From Lactifluus volemus (lineage: Eukaryota; Basidiomycota; Agaricomycetes; Russulales; Russulaceae): DNA of 64,000 nt. Shown here piece by piece: positions 34,104-46,198 of the stretch. Both the position numbers and the translations under genes were made by a program. The DNA lies in the NCBI GenBank assembly GCA_022376515.1, contig WTXI01000009.1:952288-1016287 (forward strand), written 5' to 3'. The notes below the pieces were generated by a model, which was not told the DNA's origin, ran no database searches, and saw only the letters and a list, made by a program, of their open reading frames with translations. Position 1 is the stretch's first letter, and the number at the start of each line of letters is the position of its first letter.

Positions 34104-36833
34104 CTAGCACTGGCAGTGGCGTCCCCAGCAGCGAGTACAAGCAAACAAGAGCTGATCGCACCCGGCGGCCCCAACTTCTACTTCCATGTCTAGTCTCCCC
34201 ACAGTGCTGCTCGGCGGCGGACACTCGCTCGCGTCGAGCATCCACGCCAGCCTCGACGGGCTCGACAGAGTACTGTAGCACCCATACGAAACGTAGGGCC
34301 GCAGGGCCGCTGCGCGGTGTGCGAGCTTATATCTCGCACGCTCGATATTGCGAGCGCGTTGTTTCGCTATTTTTTTGATGACTGAGGCATATTTTTTCTC
34401 TATGCTCTTCTTGCCGGCTAAATAACGCTGTAACACACTCTCTGGCGTGACACCGATGAGGTTCGAATTCATCGTAAAAGCGGGAAGGTCATCTTCGTGC
34501 TCTAGAGGCCGTACAATGCCTTGTGTCGAGATTCGCTCCCTGATCATATCTTTGTGTCCAACTGACTCGCCCTAAACAAACCATTAGATGACAAGAACAG
34601 TTGCGCAGACGGATAACATACCCATTTGTCATAAACTTCACTATCGCCTGCGTAGATAAATTCCCATCCGGGCTGTCCACCGGGCGAACCACATTGTGAG
34701 GTGTCCGACAACAGGCTGTAAAGGGAAGAGACGGAAGGAGCGCTAATTATCGGGGTAACTAGCTTCGTCTTTGATGGCGCTCTAGTGCCAGTGACCTGTT
34801 TGATGAATGTTGCGATTGACCGCATACAGAATTTTCCGGGCGTACTGAAAGGAAACAATATAGGCAGAGTATGTGCAGCATCTGCAGTCAATGTTGAGCG
34901 AATATCTCATCCAGAATGGCTGTGAACAGCCGCCCTACCATCATAGATCTGAAGGTGCACGGCAGTGCAACGCATCTTGTCCTGTACATCCCTAAATAGT
35001 ACTCTCACGTGTTCGCTTAGCGGCGGGAACTCCTCAGGGTGAGCGGCGCGATGTGCCCTGTGTATGATGGCCAATTATCCCCAGTTGTGCTTTACTTCCC
35101 GGGGGTGATGTAACTCACGTGTAGACAATCTCATCTCTCAACACTTCCCCGTCCCCCGCAACAAAGAACAGGGGCGGAAGCCCACCAAGGTAGGACAAAG
35201 CCGGACTGACAAGAGGATGCCGAAGGAGTCTATTCTCTACGTAGAATTGGAACTGGGGATCTGCTCTGCTATTGTCCTGCTTGTGCGTTGGTGTTTCAGC
35301 TTGAAAGCTCCTGGGCACTTCTTTCTCATATCCGTGGTCCCACGTCAGACCGTCAGCAAATTTGCGCAAATGAGCATGGACCTGCGAAGTGAAATCCTCG
35401 GAGGGGGGAGGCCAAAGTAGGCTGGGCTTGTGCAACGATAAACCTGTGTCCGGGAGGACATCCTAGTCGACAATGGGAAATTGAATGACTCTTGATAAAG
35501 TTTTAAGTACATACTGTATCCGTATTGGTTGTGATGCTGTGGAAGGAGTGCGTCAAGTCACACCACGGAGAGACCAAGACGCCCCCTGCTGGCAGTGGGA
35601 GAGTTGCATCACGAATAACCTGCAAGAGGGCAAGGGCGAGTCCTCCTCCAGCTGAGTCGCCGCTAATAATAACTTTGTTCGGATTTACAGGGCGGTGCGA
35701 AGCACCGATTGGCGGTTGGATAAGGTATAAATCTGAAAGTATACTTAGAAGACTCCTCGAATCAACGAGAATTTCGCACTGACAAGCTGCAAGTACATCC
35801 TGTATAGCGCACGGAAAGGGGAACTGTGGTGCAAGACGATAGTCGACAACTTCAGTGAGGAGAATATTAGAATAGGAGGGCAACGGAACAATTAGGGACT
35901 CACTGAAAAGCCGGCCTTGAATCATTTGTGCATATTGTATCATGGTGCCCTGTCTTCCGTCTGCGCTTCCGAAATAGTACCCACCTAGTAGTTTCGATTT
36001 TCAACTGGTCATTGCCGTCAGAAGATTGACAAATATTTTTACCCCCATGAATATACAATATGCACGGCGCACCGTCCATCTCCAGACGGTATGTATCGCG
36101 GCCCTCATCTTGACTGGATTCGTTTGATGTGGCGCTTGATGTGGCGACGCCGAGTCGACTGTGAGCTTCTTTGGTCTTGGCAGCACCCCGGGCCGTTCCA
36201 CGCTCCAGTGAATCCTTGGGGTCTTTATCTGCAATTACCCATTCGCCTCAACCCTAAGACCAGGTAGATATAAGTGAGTCTGCAAACGTGGGTGATATCA
36301 GGAGATGTACCCTTCAACACTGCGGACTTGCCACCACTTTGTGCCGCCAACCGCTTGCTTCATGGTATCCTCGCCACCAAATGCTTTAATAAGATAAAGA
36401 GCAGCGGCATCGCAACAAGACAACGGAACAAGAGTACGGAAAACATTCGCCCTGGGAGGCGATAATGGCCGCGAGGTCCGTGTTCTTGTGAAGTCCTGGA
36501 GCTCTTCTACTGTAATCCTGTTACGCATGTCAGCTGTAACAACTTGAATGACCCCGCTATGGTGGGAACATACGCCATCACATCCTTCATAAATTGCTGC
36601 ATACAACATCAAAGATCCGTGAATTCCCTGAGGCAGTTTACAGAATAGATGTGCATCCACACCTTGGCTATTAAGAAAACTTGGTCATACAACAATTCTT
36701 CATCGCGCAGGGGGACACGAGAACTGTCCGAGCCCTTCACGAACTTGTCGTAATAATGCCTCACAAAAGATTTAAAGAAGAGGGGAGCTAGCTTCAGGGC
36801 AACTTTTGCTAAGACTTTGGCTAGGGTAGGCAT
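34104..36833 (-). CDS. HSL-type alpha/beta hydrolase, array member 2
   Basis: Paralogue of the genes on either side. It begins '[20 protein letters not shown]' with '[18 protein letters not shown]'. The oxyanion motif 'HGG|GYYFGS' spans an intron at about 35986-36040. The nucleophile motif is '[18 protein letters not shown]' (about 35680-35610), the acid lies in '[13 protein letters not shown]' (Gly where the paralogues have Arg, Asp retained) and the His in '[17 protein letters not shown]' (about 34885). The C-terminal extension has '[16 protein letters not shown]' and '[10 protein letters not shown]'. After that it departs from the paralogues, ending in an unusual Cys-rich tail ('[13 protein letters not shown]') at 34104, which may reflect an old frameshift near the end. 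The catalytic core looks intact. Confidence 0.85.
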
Positions 36834-38635
36834 ATGGGCTGAAAGTACGCGCCCGAAGTCGCACGCCGGGTGAGTGAGAGAGTAGATTATGGGGTGAAAG
36901 AATTCAAGTTGTCCTCATTTCTTTCTTTCTTTTCATTGTGAAGCGATGTATTTGGTAGCAGGGGATAGTAACTAGGTTTACCTAACGACTCTACCTAAAC
37001 GCTGACTCCGAGTCGGAAGTGGTCCTCATGACCCAGGAACTCGGCCTGGTTTGGGGTAGATATGTCTACCGCTTTTCACTAACCACTAAGAAATCTCGTT
37101 TCGAGCTATCAAGTCAGTTTATAAGTCCTGGTTGTGTGTCTATAGGGCATCCTCCCAGGTTACTTGGACTCTTGTGATTGCATTTTGTTCTTAGCACTCT
37201 CGTTGCGGATATCTTATCCGAGTCAAGTATCTTATTGTCGGCTAACTGCTTGTTAGTTTAAGTATTGGAGTCCAAATCGGGCAGTTGTACGGAGGCGGGG
37301 TTTATTACGGTTCGGCTATTTATGGAGTCAATCAATTATTTGGGCTACCATTCGGTTACAAGTTCTAGGTCTCCATCACGGGCTTACTCTGGGGAAGGTA
37401 GGGAGTTTGGGGAAGGGGAATAGGCCTTTGGGTGGTCTTTGCCATGGTAGAGGCAGCAGTGCCGGAGCGCTTCGGCTATAAGACGAATTCTTCCACAAGC
37501 GACTCGCTTGTCGAAGAATGCATCTTGTAGCCGTAGCGGGTATGTGTTGGCAGGTGTCACTGTGCCTTAGCGTGTGTGCGACGACTACTGTATGCATTGG
37601 CAGATGGTACCTTGTATTTGTTATTCAAGGGGGGTGACAAGGTTACAGCAGGTCTGAGGGTGGTAGACAACTACAAGTTATTAATAAGCGCTAAGCCTTC
37701 ACACATCTCAAGACACATCTGCCATCTTGTGCAATCCTTGCTTGAGCCGCTAACGTGTTAGAAAACTCCGCACTGGTGTTGAAGTTAAATTGTCATCGCT
37801 GGGCCAAGTAGTGTACGCCCAAAATATAAAGATGATCAAAATAGGCGCTCAAGTTGGGGATCATTTTCGTCCGTCTTTGGTTACCGGTTTAGCGCCCCAC
37901 GAGTTACAAGTAACGGATCAACACTCTCTTTCGTTTCAGGGAAGCAGGAAAGTGCAATCTCAGGGAACTCAGGGAAGTGCATGAGGACAGCAAAAGTTGC
38001 GTTAGGCGATCCACCGTGACTGTGTAACTTGAGGCCACACAGCAAATTCACGTAGCCGATGTAGCGGGAGCGAGAGACAGGTTTTTTTTTTAAGTCTGCA
38101 TTTATATCCCGCAACATGTGGCTATGACAAAGACGCGGTCCCCGGGGGTGGGATTGTAAAGGCGGCAGGGGAAGTAAGGAGCGTAGCAGTGTACTCGACG
38201 GTTTCGTGGCTGTGGGGGTAGGTGCGAGAGACAGGTCCAGCTTGTGCAAAGGCCAGTGGTAGATGAACGGCCCACCAGTGCCAATGCTGGACTTGGCTAC
38301 CGTGACCCGGCTGTGCCAGTGACTGGCAATTCACTCGAAGTTTTCTAGTAGGTTTTCAATTCATTCCGCTTTCCTCAGTTATGATTGATATCTGCTCGAC
38401 GAGTATCCTGACGATCGTGCTACGAGTTGGAGAAGGCGTCCTTTTACCCACCTCTTTGAATTTGACCGTGAATGGCCGTGTCTCGATGTGTTCAACAAGC
38501 ACTACACACCTTGGTTAAATCCTGAACGATGCCTCCCCTCACAGGCCTCACCCCGCAGTGTGTGACTCGCGTGGTTGGCTTCAACTAGCACAGAGCATAT
38601 ATAAAATCGATGGGTCGCACGAGCTACAATCCCAG
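36834..38635. other. 1.8 kb between hydrolases 2 and 3; no gene recognised
   Basis: Only short unrelated frames occur. A candidate small retroposon lies at 38083-38223. A GT-rich stretch at about 37370-37450 gives low-quality Pro-rich frames. Nothing else is supported. Confidence 0.4.
38083..38223 (-). mobile_element. Candidate short retroposon with 13-bp flanking repeats
   Basis: The 13 bases gcgagagacaggt occur at 38070-38082 and again at 38224-38236. The interval between them starts with about nine T residues, as if a minus-strand sequence with a poly-A tail had inserted and duplicated its target. The tail is short and the insert only 141 bp, so coincidence cannot be excluded. Confidence 0.4.
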
Positions 38636-41600
38636 CTACTCATCTACTGAACTCCCCTCACCATTGCTCGAGCTTGGTTCAGAGTGGCGATTTCTTCTCA
38701 AGAGGGACCCAAACCGTGTCCCCTGCCTGCCAACTACATGTGTGTTCGCGGTGGCCCTCGCACTGTAGCTGGGTTGCGTCTCCCGCCCCTTCAGGTGGCC
38801 GCCTGGTGAGGCTGTAAGGAAGCCGATGGCGATGTTCCACAGGTTATTCGCACTGAGTGTGCGCTCAGACGCGAGCACCGCCTCGTCTGCAACGCGCGCA
38901 ATCTTGAGCGCCTCTTCCGTGTCCCGCCGTGCGACGATACTACTCGGTGGTGGTCGTTCATCCTCATCTAGGGCCCATGCCATATTCCAGTTGGGCCGCG
39001 CGGTGGGCGCATTCTCCGTCGCTCCATTCGCACCCGCCCCCTCGCCGCCCCGGGCATCGGCCTTGCTTTCGCGGTCGAGGTAATGGTGTAATGCTGCAAT
39101 ATGCTGATTCATGTCCCGCGATGCACGATCGAGGTTCCTCAGTCGCTGCTTCTCGATGCGTTTGATAGTATGTGCGAATTTCTTGTCCGAGCGTTCCCTG
39201 CCTACGACGTACCGCTGAACAATCTGCTCGGAGAGGGTGCCGATGAGTTCTGGAGCAACCTGCAAAGCGAGTAGTTCATCCTCCGGCTCCAGTGGGCGAA
39301 TGACGCCTTGTGTGGATACTCGCTCGCGAATCATTTTCCGATGAGTGAGTCCAGCCTTTCGTCTATCTCAGTATAGATAAATAAATGGATGAAAAGACCC
39401 GAAACATTACCCAACCGTCTTCGTAGACTTTCGCCTCCCCAGCCATAGATACCTCACTTGGCGGAGGTTCGGAACCCCCACTTACGCTGGGACCTGCGTT
39501 GTCAAGTAGCTCATTCCGGGATCCCGGGGTGACCTGCCCCGAAGTACTTGCTGATGTATCACCAACGGTAGCAGATAGCCTATCTGCGTCCTGCGTGAGA
39601 GGCCGTGAAAGCAAGGAGCTGCGGCGTCTTAGGTTAATCGTAGCACGCGAAATTCCTAATTTGAATGACTTGGGACGGAGAGTTTGGAACTTCGGCGCCC
39701 CAGAATTTGCAAGCGACGTGGGGCAAGCGCGAGTGAGTAGTCTGTGGTCGAGGTAATCTCGGGTGGTAGTAGCACAGTAGGGCTGAGTGAGTTTTGCACG
39801 GTGTCGGTAACATGCTTGGAAAACAGCGCGATCGCTCGGTAACAGTACTTTCCTGGAGTCGAAAACGGGAAGAGGATTGGGAGGACGTGAGCTACATCTA
39901 AACATGAGTACGTCGAGGAGTCAGCCGAAGGTTAACAGAAAACATAATCATGATACCATCGTAAACTTGGAGATGCACAGACGTGGGTTGCATGTCCGAC
40001 CCAATGTGCTTGAAAGTGGGATACATCTCTCTTATCTCATCGCGTACGGGAAATCGATCCGGATGCGCAGCACGATGAGCCCTATGAACAATCTCGGTTA
40101 TCATTTCCAAACAATGCAAAGAGAAACCAACGTGTATATAATCTCATCCCGTAGAACTTCCCGATCACCAGCGATGAATAGCAGAGGGGGCAGGCCGCCA
40201 AGGTATGAAAGGGCAGGGCTGACAAGCGGATGCTTCAAAAGACCGTTGTGCACGTACAGTTGGATCTGCTGCGCTACCTCGATGGCCTTACCCTCAGAAG
40301 TCTGCAACGAGACTCTCTGATCCGCATCTGCAACACCAGGAAGGGGCAGCGACGAGGTTGACCCAACATTCCGTTCTGTGGGAGGTGCCTTGAGAACTGT
40401 GTTGTCTGGATCCATGGGATGCACGGCCTGAGGCACACGACTCGATGCGTCTTTCGAACGACGGTGTAATACGTCGGTGATGCTCTTTCGGAGGCCGCTA
40501 TGGACCTTGTTGCTAATGTCGTTGGAAGGTGGAGGCCAAAGTGGGCTGGGCTTGTGTAAAGAGAGACCGGTAACAGGTATGACGTCCTAGGATGCCACAA
40601 GATAATTAAATAGAAGATAAAGAGTGGGTTTGAGCAGACGCACGGTGTCGGTATTCGTCAAAATGCTTGGGAATGAGTGGGTAAAGTCACACCACGGCGA
40701 GATGAGCACCCCGCCTGCCGGTGCAGGAAGACTCGAGTCACGGATTACCTGAAGGAGAGCTAGTGATAATCCTCCTCCTGCTGAGTCACCTGCAATAACG
40801 ATACGATCGGGTCTGACTGTACGATGTGCAGTGCCTTGAGGTGGTCTGATCAAGAAAAGATCTAGATTTACTTTTAACTTTGTGTCCAGAAACAGAGTGC
40901 CACATTGCTCACATGCAGCAAGAACGTCCTGGAGGGCACAGGGGAAAGGGTATTGAGGTGCAAGGCGATAATTCACAGCTACGAGAAACGATCAGGATGA
41001 GTATGTTTTATCTTCTCAAGTAACTGACCCAGGATACGTCCGTTTATTTTACGAGCATAACGCTGGATGTTATACCTTGGGACGGGAAGGTAAATGTCAT
41101 TTGAGTTCGGCTGTAGAACTTGACACAACGAACCTCTCCTGGTCCACACTACCAAAATAATAGCCACCTGAAATTCAATCTTCAGAACGACGGTCGAGTC
41201 AGAGGTAGATTCATACCACCGTGGAGATACAAGATGCATCTCATCTCATCCATTTCGGGCTGGTACGCGTCACTGTCTCTGGCTGGTTCTCCGCCATCAG
41301 GAGCGGCCGCTTGACTATGACGTCCTTCACCCTCAGATACCGGCAATGGCGCATTTCGGTATTCTCAGAGCTAGCGTGGCTAAGTCCAGAGCCTTCAGTT
41401 GGGTGAGTTGACATTGGAGGACTTGGTTGTTTGGCACGTTTTTGCACATCCTTCCAGTCCTTCTTGGTACTGATCCATTCTGCGTCTAATCTAAAGAGGG
41501 TAGCCAAATATAGGCGCTGATCAGGCATGTGTGCCTAGGAGAAAAAGTGGACCAAGTAGAGTACGTACCCTCGGATACCGCGAACCTGCCACCACTTGGT

Positions 41601-42067
41601 CCCACCGACGACCTTTTCATAGCCCCTCACCCCCGAATGCCTCGATAAGATGTACCGCAGCCTGATCGCAAGAGGACATGGGGATAACGAGGCGAACGGT
41701 ACGGACCCAGGGTGGGGAGGGCGTGCGTACATTCGAGAACGATTGAAGTTCCTCTATAGTGTGTCTTGAACCAACATGAGTCTTTGTATCTTGATAAAGA
41801 AATACCAATAAATTACAAATTACCTCGTGGAAACGTCCAAGAAGTTCTAGATAAATGAGATTCTCAACAGCATGCAGAGGGTGAAGAAGTGTTCTGGAGG
41901 ACCTTTACAATGTTAAATGTTTCGTCGTATAGTAATTCCTCTTTTCGGAGAGGGACACCTGTCTTTGAATTATCACTGACCACCTTGGCGAAGTAGTGCT
42001 TAATGAGGGTTTCGAGGAACAGAGGTCCTAATGTCAAGCTGGCTCTTCTTGTCAATGAATTGGGCAT
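38636..42067 (-). CDS. HSL-type alpha/beta hydrolase, array member 3
   Basis: The longest of the three paralogues. It starts 'MPNSLTRRASLTLGPLF' followed by 'VPLRKEELLYDETFNIVK'. The oxyanion motif is 'HGG|GYYFGSVDQER' with an intron inside it (about 41169-41222). The substrate-pocket block is '[18 protein letters not shown]'. The nucleophile lies in '[19 protein letters not shown]' (about 40795-40740), the acid in '[18 protein letters not shown]' (about 40180) and the His in '[18 protein letters not shown]' (about 39895). A variable insert of about 60 residues lies before '[19 protein letters not shown]'. The C-terminal extension has 'MIRERVSTQGVIRPLEPEDE' and 'RPPPSSIVARRD', then a Ser-rich end at 38636. 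The protein appears functional. Likely role is ester or lipid hydrolysis; the substrate is unknown. Confidence 0.87.
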
Positions 42068-42471
42068 ATTTGGATGCTATTACTGGAAGAGCAGATGAGG
42101 CGTGTTGACGGGGTGTAAGATTAGAGGGAAGGCTGAGACGGCTCAAGATGGAGATATATGCTGGGAGGGCGTACATTGTAAATGAGGGCCGTGGCCCACA
42201 GCCACACGACTCAGCCCTGGAACCGCGAGGCAAATCCCGGGCCGACTCTTCCCGTTCGATCTCATTAATATTGTTCTTTTTGTACTCAGGCTGTGCGAGA
42301 CAAGTCCGAGGCACTTCTGACCTTTAGTTCGACTCTTTATTATTCTATTTTGCATGTACATTTGTAAAATGGCATCGGGCGGCTAATTGTTTGATCGAAT
42401 CGAGTCGAATCGAGTCGGATGAGGTCAGCCGAGCGAGCCAAGTTCTAGCACTCCTCACAGAGTCAATCATC
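42068..42471. promoter_or_regulatory. Divergent intergenic region, hydrolase 3 / karyopherin
   Basis: About 400 bp lie between divergent start codons. It includes repeated tcgaatcgag-type units at about 42397-42420 (cgaatcgagtcgaatcgagtcgga). No clear TATA box was seen. Confidence 0.35.
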
Positions 42472-45400
42472 ATGGACCTCTTCGTTCCTCCGGATGTTAC
42501 AGCTGAACTCACCCAGATACTCTCAAATCTGTCCTTGGAGACAATGAGATTAGATCAAAGTATCTCTTTATCTTCTCGTCCTCATCCTAATCTTCTCTCA
42601 CCGACTCTTTCAGCGCAGAAGCCGTTGTCGACCAGCGCTTAGCACATCGACCCGATGTCTACCTTCTCGCGCTTACCCAGTTCGCTACCAGAGCGGATAC
42701 AGTCGAAGTGGTAAGCAATCCTCTAAATACCCTCCCAATCTTTCCCAATTTTTACCCTCATTCAGATGCGTTCTTTCTCTCTCGTTCTCCTCCGACGTCT
42801 CCTCTTCCGTGCTTCTCCCCCCCCCACTTCAAAATCTCCCCGCTTGACCCTTTACGACCGTCTCTCAGCTCAGACCCTCACCTCCATTGAACGCATCCTT
42901 CTTCACTCTCTCTTGCACGAACAGACCGACTCGGTCCGTCGAAAAGCCGTAGACACAATATCTGATCTTGCCAATAACTCTATGGAACGTGGCAGACCAT
43001 GGCACGCATTGCAAGCTCAGGCCTTTGCCATGTGCAAGAGTGCTGACTCCAGCGCTCGCGAAAGCGCGTTTCGCATATTTGCCGGCTGTCCAAACCTCGT
43101 TATGGATCTCCAGACGGATGCTGTCCTTCGAGTACTCCAAGATGGCTTACAAGATCGACAGAGCATCGAGGTTGGTCCATTTCCACCCCTTCTTATCTCC
43201 CACAGATCCGTTCAACGTTTTTTTACAAGGTCCGGCACGCAGCTCTTCGCGCTTCCGTATCTTACCTCACCTCCTGCGATCAACACCAAGTAGCGCAGTC
43301 CTTGTCCCTCATGTACCCCATGCTGGACACCCTTCCCTCCCTCTCCCACGCCCACTTGCCTCGATTTCTGATTACCCTTACTCCTCTAACGAGCTCCCAC
43401 CCGCAGCTCTTCGCTACACACCTTCATGTCTTGCTTTCTTTCCTACCTGCCTTGATCATACCATCGGCTGACTCGGGGCCAACCCCCACCGTGGCAAGGC
43501 CTTTCCCTGGAACCCAGAGCTTCACCTTTCCGCCCACGCCGAATGGGGGTCCCCCAGATGACGACGAGCTAGACGAAGAAGCGGAGGAAGTGCGCAAAGC
43601 TGCACTTGAATTTATGATCAGTCTCAGCGAAGCCAAGCCGACCATGGTTCGCCGTGTCGAAGGGTGGGTTAGTGCTATCGTCCGTGGATGCCTCGGCGGG
43701 ATGGGTGAACTTCGTGACGACGAACTGAGTACATGGTTGGACGCCGACGTGTGTGATTTTTGTTTTGCGACCCTTTTATCGCACTTTCTCAATTTATATG
43801 TCCAGCCAGCGGAGGACCCCACAGATGATACATACCCGCACGTGTACGAGCAGTCTCTGGACCGTTTAGCATGTGCCGTTGGCGGAAAGGCGGTTCTGCC
43901 GGCTGCATTCCAACATATCCCAGGAATGTTGGCATCACACGATTGGAAGCTCCGCCACGCGGGGCTCATGGCGATTGCGTCGGTAGCAGAGGGCACAAGC
44001 AAAGTGACACCATTCTCTCGTACCTCCTCTGAATATCTGATCTTCTTTCAGGTGATGCAAAACGAGCTCGGTAAGGTGGTCGAGTACGTGCGCACGACTT
44101 TCTCTGCTCCATTCTTTGTCGATTGACTGTCTACGAGCCTTATCACACCCTTATTCCTCGACCCGTACCCGCGCGTCCGCTACGCAGCGTGCCAATGCAT
44201 GTCCGTTTGTATCTCTCGTCTCGTACGGGCGGGTGCATGCTGATGTTTTCATATTAGTGGTCAACTGTGCACTGACCTAGAAGAAGTTATCCAAGCTCAG
44301 TATCACCAACAAATTTTCGCGGTACTCATACCCACACTCGAAGTTCCAGAACCAAGGTACATTCCAGTTTGATTTAACAGCCTGACCCTGCCGAACTGTA
44401 CGAATGCAGGGTGCACGCGCATGCCGCTGCGGCGTTGATCAACTTTTGTGAAGGCGTCGAGCGCGACACTCTCTTACCTTATTTGGACCCAATCGTCGAA
44501 CGTTTGCTTAAGCTACTGAATCCTGTGCAAGATGGGAGCCGGCCGACCAAGCGGTACGTGCAGGAGCAGGCTATCACGACTCTTGCCATGGTCGCGGACG
44601 CAAGCGAGACCACGTTTGCCAAAGTCAACATTTTCTTTCCATTGAGAGATATGGTTGATATACTAATACTAATCTTAGCATTATTCATCGATCATGCCGC
44701 TCCTGCTCAACGTACTGAGAAATGCAAATTCTCCGGAATATCGCAAACTCCGCGCCAAGGCTATGGAGTGTGCGGGTCTCATAGGTTGTCGACCGTCTCA
44801 TACGATGCCGTTGCGTAGTCACTCACATGTCGTCCTAGCGATCGCGGTTGGATGTGAAATTTTCCGGGCAGATGCAAGTGCATTTGTGGAACTTCTTATC
44901 CGAATACAAAGTGAGGATCACGTATGCTAATATGGTAAACGTGAGGGATGACAAGGATCATCTTGCCAGACAGCCCGGTCGATCCAAGTGATACAATGCT
45001 GCCTCATTACCTCATAGCAACATGGGCAAAAGTCTGTCAAGCGATGGGCCTGAATTCGAGCCTTACTTACCGGTGGTCATGCCTCCTTTGTTTCGAGCGG
45101 CGAATGCCAAAGCCGACGTATCCGTCTATGGTTTGCTACCCTCACCATTTCGCTATGATCATGAACAAGTGAACTGATGGAGAGTAGAGGATGAGGACGT
45201 TCCAGAGTCCAAGGAAGGTTGGGACATCATCGAAATGGATGGTCAACAAGTCGGCATCCGAACGTCGGCGATCGACGAAAAGTGCCAGGCGTTTGAGACA
45301 CTGGTGATCTATTGTTCTACACTGGGCGCACGATTCGCACCGTACCTACAGCAGAGCCTGGAAGTAGTGTTGCAATCTCTGCGGTTTGTCCTTCATGACG

Positions 45401-45948
45401 GCGTCCGCGAAGCATGTGCAATGTAAGTGCTCTCCCCCCACCTCCCAATTTTTTTTTCCTGTTGGCTGATTCAACGCAGGGTTCTGCCTATGTTGGTATC
45501 ATGCGGGAAGGGAAGCAATACGATAGATGGTGACATGGTTACGAATGTCGTACAACATGTGGCATCGGTCATCTCGCAAGAGAGAGAGACGACGTTTCTC
45601 GCCTCGCTGTTCAAATGTGCGACGGATTGCCTTCGGGTGTGGGGAGACGTCAAAGGAGAGACACGTGTGGCACTGGAGAATGCAGCGAAGCAGCAGTTGC
45701 AGGTGTTAGCGGACAAACGCAAGGCAAGGAGCACACGGACTGCCGCGGAGATCGAGGAGGACAGGGAAGACCTGGCACTACTGGAGGAGATGGAGGAGTT
45801 CGCGTTGGAAGATATGGCAAAGATGCTCGGTCTGTTTGACGCGAACCACCCGCTGCTTATCGCGATCTCGAGCGTGCGGGAACTGGGGCTGGGCCTTGGG
45901 GCCTGGGACAGTGATGGGATGGGGGGAACGAATGAGAGAGTAGAGTAG
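42472..45948 (+). CDS. Karyopherin beta, Kap121/importin-5 type
   Basis: A HEAT-repeat nuclear import receptor with about 14 exons. Start: 'MDLFVPPDVTAELTQILSNL'. Family blocks: 'LLALTQFATRADTVEVMRSF', 'SLVLLRRLLFR', 'KAVDTISDLANNS', 'GMLASHDWKLRHAGLMAIAS', 'RVRYAACQCIGQLCTDLE', 'YVQEQAITTLAMVADASE', 'RKLRAKAMECAGLI', 'HYLIATWAKVCQAMG', 'MDGQQVGIRTSAIDEKCQAF' and 'RFVLHDGVREACAMVLPMLV'. These match importin-5/Kap121, which carries ribosomal proteins and other cargo into the nucleus in a RanGTP-controlled way. Adding the exons gives about 920 residues, against about 1,090 for typical members. The frame ends at 45948, soon after an acidic stretch ('DREDLALLEEMEEFALEDM'), so the last HEAT repeats seem absent or diverged. 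Confidence 0.88.
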
Positions 45949-46198
45949 AGTATGTATGATAGAATAGTAAAATTCAGTTTCAATGGGCCTAGACCTGGTC
46001 GAGACTTGTGGATGACGTCGAGGGGCGACAAGTGAACCCAGACACGTGGCTCGCATTGACTTACACTGGGCCAGCAAGCTGGCCTGCAGGCCAGGCCAGG
46101 CCCAGATGATATCCAAATGGCCCTACTGCTAATCCTGCCATTCATTCAAACCACAACAACCCGTTGGTCCTGCTGGTCTCAGGTTCATCAACAATAAT

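Noticed and set aside
33966..34193. Plus-strand frame with a hydrophobic, signal-like segment
   Set aside because: It lies antisense to the 3' end of hydrolase 2 and has no conserved partner.
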